Positions 56,152 to 59,022 of a DNA stretch of 59,022 nt are shown piece by piece; position 1 is the first letter of the stretch, and every line of letters begins with the position of its first letter. Where the stretch lies: positions 1 to 59,022 of IMG/VR virus record IMGVR_UViG_3300000517_000182. One strand, written 5' to 3'. Made by a program: the position numbers and the translations under genes. The stretch comes from a virus. The notes beneath the pieces were generated by a model. That model was not told the DNA's origin and did not search any database. It saw only the letters and a program-made list of their open reading frames with translations.

Positions 56152-58206
56152 ATGAAATGGCTAACACATTGGACTACTGCGTTTCTTACCCTTGCAGTGG
56201 TTTTATTTGTTCACTACTCAGATGGCTTTGTAGTTGAAACTCTTCGACTAAAGCAGTTTGATTTACTGCAACAGACAGATACTGTTCAACAGTCTCAAGA
56301 CATAGGCGTTGTCGCAATAGACGAAGCTGCAATAGAACGCTATGGTCAGTGGCCCTGGAGCAGAGAAACAATAGCAGACATTGTATGGCAATTGCGTAGT
56401 GACGGTGCGGGAGTAATTGTCATACCTGTGCTTTTTTCAGAAACAGATAGACTGGGCGGTGATGACTATCTCGCAGAAACACTAGAAAACAATGGTGTAG
56501 TAATAGCACAGACAGGCATTGCAGGTGAATCTCAGAATGCAGTGCCTAGAGGCATTGCGAAAATAGGCGATCCTGTTCCTTACCTCTATCAATGGCAGGG
56601 CGTGCTAGGACCTATACCCGAACTGGCCGAATCAGCAGATGGTGTAGGTGTTATTAACACCGTGCCTGAACGAGACGGTGTAGTAAGAAGAGTGCCTCTG
56701 CTCATGCGAGTAGACAATGAAGTGTTTCCATCACTGGGCATAGAAGTTATTCGAGTAGCAACTCAACAGCCTTCCTACCAGGTAAAAGAACAGGGCGCAG
56801 GCATAGAAGCTGTCAGAGTGCCTGGCTTCCCCGTCATAAACACAGATCCCAACGGAAGGATATGGCTGCGCTGGAACAAAGAGTTTCCTACGATATCCGC
56901 AGCAGAACAGGACTTTTCTCGTTTTCAAGGCAAGACTGTTATAATAGGCGCACAGGCTGCGGGAATAGGTGGTGTAATAGCATCACCTACAGGTCCACGA
57001 TACAACTATGAACCTGCTGCTGTTACACTGCAGACTCTCATAGACGGAGAACAGATAGAAAGACCATACTGGGCATTTCAAGCAGAACTTGCCGGCACAC
57101 TGGTTCTAGGATTAGCAGTAGTTCTTCTAGGTAGGTTTACACCATACTGGACGGTAGGCTTGGGAATGATTATGTTAGGTGCTGGCGCGGCTTATGGCGT
57201 GCATTGGGCTTGGACAAATCACCTTTATCTGCTTGACGGCACTATGGCTGTTATTGCTCTAGTGTTAGTTGGCTTGCACTCTGTATTCCTTCGCTTTGTG
57301 AAAGAGTTTAGAGAGAAACAGGCAATCAAGAAACAGTTTGCAGGCTATGCATCACCTGCGGTTGTCAAACTGCTACAGGAAAATCCCGCGCTTGTCAAGG
57401 AAGGCACAAAACAAGATATTTCTATTGTGTTCTCAGACTTGCGAGGATTCACGCCTCTGGGTGAATCGTTTGGCGACGATGTAAAAGGATTGACTGCGCT
57501 AATGAATGGCTATATGGATGCCATAACAGAGCCTGTGATTGAAAGAAACGGTATGATAATAAAATACATAGGTGATGCAAGTATGCACATACACGGTGCT
57601 CCGCTTGAAGATGACGATCATCCGCACACCGCAGTAGAAACAGGTTTGGCAATGATACGAGCCGTGGAGAAATTCAATGACAAAATTACTCAAGAAGGAC
57701 GCCCTCCTGTTGGTATGGGCGCTGGCATTAACAGTGGTGTTGGCTATCTCGGAGAAATGGGTTCTACAAAACGACACTCATATGATGTTTTGGGGGACGC
57801 AGTCTCTACTGCCGCAAGAATTGAATCAAAGTGTAAGGAATACGGATGTCTACTTCTTGTCGGAGAAGACACAGTAAAACAGTGTGCGGAAGACTTTTTC
57901 TTCCTTAAGGTAGATGATCTTGCTGTAAAAGGCAAGAGTTATGGCATTGGCATTTACACAGTGTTAGATACAGAAGGTGTTGATATAGGCGCCTATTTGC
58001 TTGCACAGGAAGAACACAATCGTATGCACAAATTGTATCAGGCACAGAAGTTCGACAGAGCAAGGGCATTATGCGAAGATCTAAAAACAGAATTTGACGA
58101 CAGAATGACTGCTTACTATGAAATGTGGCAGGCTCGCTGTGACTTTATGGCAAAGCAGGATTTACCTCGAGACTGGAACGGCGTGTTTATAGCAGATTCT
58201 AAATAA
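56152..58206 (+). CDS. CHASE2-domain adenylate/guanylate cyclase
   Basis: 684 residues. One membrane segment (about 8-24), a periplasmic CHASE2 domain (about 30-300; IGVVAIDEAAIERYGQWPWSRE near its start), three membrane segments (about 310-380), then a class III cyclase domain (about 420-600). Metal ligands lie in IVFSDLRGFTPLG and KYIGDASMHIHGAP; the catalytic block reads VLGDAVSTAARIES, with the Arg present but Ser where most cyclases have the transition-state Asn. Such a change may reduce activity. It probably turns an extracytoplasmic signal into cAMP or cGMP. No Shine-Dalgarno; starts five bases after a late promoter. Confidence 0.9.
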   Translation: MKWLTHWTTAFLTLAVVLFVHYSDGFVVETLRLKQFDLLQQTDTVQQSQDIGVVAIDEAAIERYGQWPWSRETIADIVWQLRSDGAGVIVIPVLFSETDRLGGDDYLAETLENNGVVIAQTGIAGESQNAVPRGIAKIGDPVPYLYQWQGVLGPIPELAESADGVGVINTVPERDGVVRRVPLLMRVDNEVFPSLGIEVIRVATQQPSYQVKEQGAGIEAVRVPGFPVINTDPNGRIWLRWNKEFPTISAAEQDFSRFQGKTVIIGAQAAGIGGVIASPTGPRYNYEPAAVTLQTLIDGEQIERPYWAFQAELAGTLVLGLAVVLLGRFTPYWTVGLGMIMLGAGAAYGVHWAWTNHLYLLDGTMAVIALVLVGLHSVFLRFVKEFREKQAIKKQFAGYASPAVVKLLQENPALVKEGTKQDISIVFSDLRGFTPLGESFGDDVKGLTALMNGYMDAITEPVIERNGMIIKYIGDASMHIHGAPLEDDDHPHTAVETGLAMIRAVEKFNDKITQEGRPPVGMGAGINSGVGYLGEMGSTKRHSYDVLGDAVSTAARIESKCKEYGCLLLVGEDTVKQCAEDFFFLKVDDLAVKGKSYGIGIYTVLDTEGVDIGAYLLAQEEHNRMHKLYQAQKFDRARALCEDLKTEFDDRMTAYYEMWQARCDFMAKQDLPRDWNGVFIADSK

Positions 58207-58321
58207 CAATAAGAACGATTACAGCCATAACAAGCGAGCCTACGGCTGCTCCTACTCCTAGAGTACAAACAAGACTAGACTCGTCCCATATCTTTTCGCA
58301 CACTTTGTCTCTAATTTCCAT
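58199..58321 (-). CDS. 40-residue membrane protein (minus strand)
   Basis: Short charged N-terminus (MEIRDKVCEKIWDESS) and one hydrophobic segment (LVCTLGVGAAVGSLVMAVIV). An ATG one codon earlier is equally possible; AAGG lies in front. Start overlaps the end of the next minus-strand gene; converges with the cyclase gene by 8 nt. Confidence 0.6.
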   Translation of the reverse strand: MEIRDKVCEKIWDESSLVCTLGVGAAVGSLVMAVIVLIVI

Positions 58322-58658
58322 CATCCTTCTCACCTGTAGAGTTGAAAGTCTCTGACACTGATTTGTTTCTGTTGATTATCTCTTCTAATTCTTCATCGAT
58401 CGACTCGCCTCGTGCTTGTTCTATTTGATTTCTATATTCTAGAACCATTGCGAGTTTGGTGTTGAGGCGTATCATGTCGTTATCAAGCATTCGTATTCTA
58501 TCTACGAGCTTGATAAGAGTGGTATTTGCGTCATTGAGCACAGGCTTGACTTCTTCTGTAACCCATTTCCATACAAAAAACACAAAATAGCCAAGTCCCA
58601 TGGCGGCTATGATAGGAAAACCATATTCTGATATTGCAGCTACTAAATCATCAGTCAC
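58311..58658 (-). CDS. Membrane plus coiled-coil protein (minus strand)
   Basis: 115 residues from a GTG with AGGAGG nine bases before it; a nearby ATG has no such site. Hydrophobic segment YGFPIIAAMGLGYFVFFVW (about 11-30), then a coiled coil (35-95) and an acidic tail. GFPIxAA and the layout are shared with the gene upstream on this strand, suggesting paralogues. Holin- or spanin-like role possible. Confidence 0.65.
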   Translation of the reverse strand: MTDDLVAAISEYGFPIIAAMGLGYFVFFVWKWVTEEVKPVLNDANTTLIKLVDRIRMLDNDMIRLNTKLAMVLEYRNQIEQARGESIDEELEEIINRNKSVSETFNSTGEKDDGN

Positions 58659-58929
58659 GGCGAGCATCCTCCTTGCCTTCGTTTGCAGCAAGACGATCTA
58701 TGTTGGGTTTTACATTGAGTGTGTATGAAAGCAGAGAATCTATTTTAACAAGATCGTTGTTCATAGTCTGTACTCTGTTGTCCAGAGCGTGGATGATGTT
58801 TTTCAACCCTACTACACTGCCTGTCACCGAAGCAAGTATAAACTTGAGAGTGATAAACACGAATATGCCTGCTGCTATTGCACCTGCTATTGGAAAACCC
58901 AGTTCGCCTACCAGTTTGAGAAAATCCAT
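58651..58929 (-). CDS. Membrane plus coiled-coil protein, paralogue (minus strand)
   Basis: 92 residues: LGFPIAGAIAAGIFVFITL segment near the N-terminus, then a heptad-like helix (LKNIIHALDNRVQTMNNDL). First gene of a three-gene minus-strand operon behind a late promoter; overlaps the next gene by 8 nt. Same general plan as its neighbour. Function unknown. Confidence 0.65.
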   Translation of the reverse strand: MDFLKLVGELGFPIAGAIAAGIFVFITLKFILASVTGSVVGLKNIIHALDNRVQTMNNDLVKIDSLLSYTLNVKPNIDRLAANEGKEDARRD

Positions 58930-58950
58930 TGTGATCCCTCGTTATGTGAG

Positions 58951-58958
58951 TATTTATT
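58951..58958 (-). promoter_or_regulatory. T4-type late promoter (AATAAATA, minus strand)
   Basis: 21 nt before the first minus-strand gene, back to back with a plus-strand consensus late promoter. Confidence 0.6.
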
Positions 58959-58968
58959 AGATTAACGC

Positions 58969-58976
58969 TATAAATA
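58969..58976 (+). promoter_or_regulatory. T4-type late promoter, exact consensus TATAAATA
   Basis: Exact T4 late consensus, six nt before an ATG that opens a gene running off the window. Confidence 0.7.
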
Positions 58977-58982
58977 TTTTCT

Positions 58983-59022
58983 ATGTATTACAGCAGAACA
59001 GGAAAATCACATGGGAGGTTTT
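58983..59022 (+). CDS. Start of a gene truncated by window end
   Basis: ATG six bases after an exact late consensus, open to the last base: MYYSRTGKSHGRF. Too short to assign. The lack of a Shine-Dalgarno and the spacing fit the near-leaderless late genes elsewhere in the window. Confidence 0.4.
   Translation, partial: MYYSRTGKSHGRF

Noticed and set aside
1-59022. CRISPR arrays, insertion sequences, integrase or prophage attachment sites
   Set aside because: No regular spaced repeats, no transposase or integrase motifs and no terminal repeats were seen.
1-59022. Cyanophage infecting a photosynthetic host
   Set aside because: Bilin genes and permuted tmRNA are compatible, but no photosystem or carbon-metabolism cyanophage genes occur here, the tag does not resemble the marine cyanobacterial one, and PlcP/Agt and CtaD fit a heterotroph better. 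Not excluded for the rest of the genome.

Overview
This window reads as part of the genome of a large T4-like marine myovirus, not a bacterial chromosome. The evidence is dense, mostly co-oriented genes with 1-30 nt overlaps, many short T4-type late promoters ((C/G/A)NTAAATA), several TTGACA/TATAAT-like early promoters, a PAAR spike tip, a beta-helix tail fibre with a phage N-terminal module, an NrdB-NrdA-glutaredoxin cassette, a tRNA cluster, and many small proteins that I recognise as conserved in T4-like cyanophages and pelagiphages. There are no rRNA genes and no photosystem genes. A circularly permuted two-piece tmRNA, a PlcP-glycosyltransferase pair and a proteobacterial-type cytochrome oxidase point to a heterotrophic, probably alphaproteobacterial, marine host. 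The host assignment is inference.

Layout. 1-3.1 kb: 3' part of cytochrome c oxidase subunit I, overlapping a PlcP-like phosphohydrolase and a GT4 glycosyltransferase, then a convergent class 3 lipase. 3.9-13 kb: a late block whose products nearly all start with a short leader ending in (I/L)-x-E, like T4 capsid-targeting sequences. It includes three nucleotidyltransferase-like proteins of different folds and two basic paralogues. 13-20 kb: exonuclease, tail fibre, ribonucleotide reductase operon and PAAR tip. 20-29.7 kb: HAD phosphatase, D-amino-acid dehydrogenase, permuted tmRNA, SleB-type hydrolase, three lipoproteins, a nuclease behind an RBS-sequestering hairpin, a membrane coiled-coil protein with a probable -1 frameshift, ribosomal protein bS21, an oxygenase and GMP reductase. 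29.7-33.8 kb: DnaK, Hsp20, ClpS, heme oxygenase and a ferredoxin-dependent bilin reductase.

33.8-43.1 kb: possible packaged protein, oxygenase, AbrB-like protein, translation factor IF-1, SprT-like protease, a helicase split by a short gap that resembles a ribosome-hop site, two DNA methyltransferases, dUTPase, an SbtA-like bicarbonate transporter and a TilS-like PP-loop ATPase. 43-49 kb: small conserved phage proteins, ClpP, tRNAs and two structured noncoding regions. 49.6-51.2 kb: tRNA cluster, including one tRNA with a 17-nt anticodon loop and one whose geometry gives anticodon UUA. 51.3-52.8 kb: an AT-rich two-gene island. 52.8-58.2 kb: a curli-like operon (CsgF, CsgG, two curlin-like proteins, a FecR-domain protein) ending in a CHASE2-adenylate cyclase. 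58.2-59 kb: three small membrane proteins on the minus strand and the start of one more gene.

Taken together the region suggests four programmes: virion-delivered proteins; takeover of translation and protein quality control (tmRNA, IF-1, bS21, tRNAs, TilS-like, ClpS, ClpP, DnaK, Hsp20); support of host metabolism and membranes (CtaD, DadA, SbtA-like, PlcP/Agt, GuaC, RNR, bilin synthesis); and an amyloid export plus cyclic-nucleotide module at the cell surface. All functions are read from motifs by eye; no database search or folding program was run.
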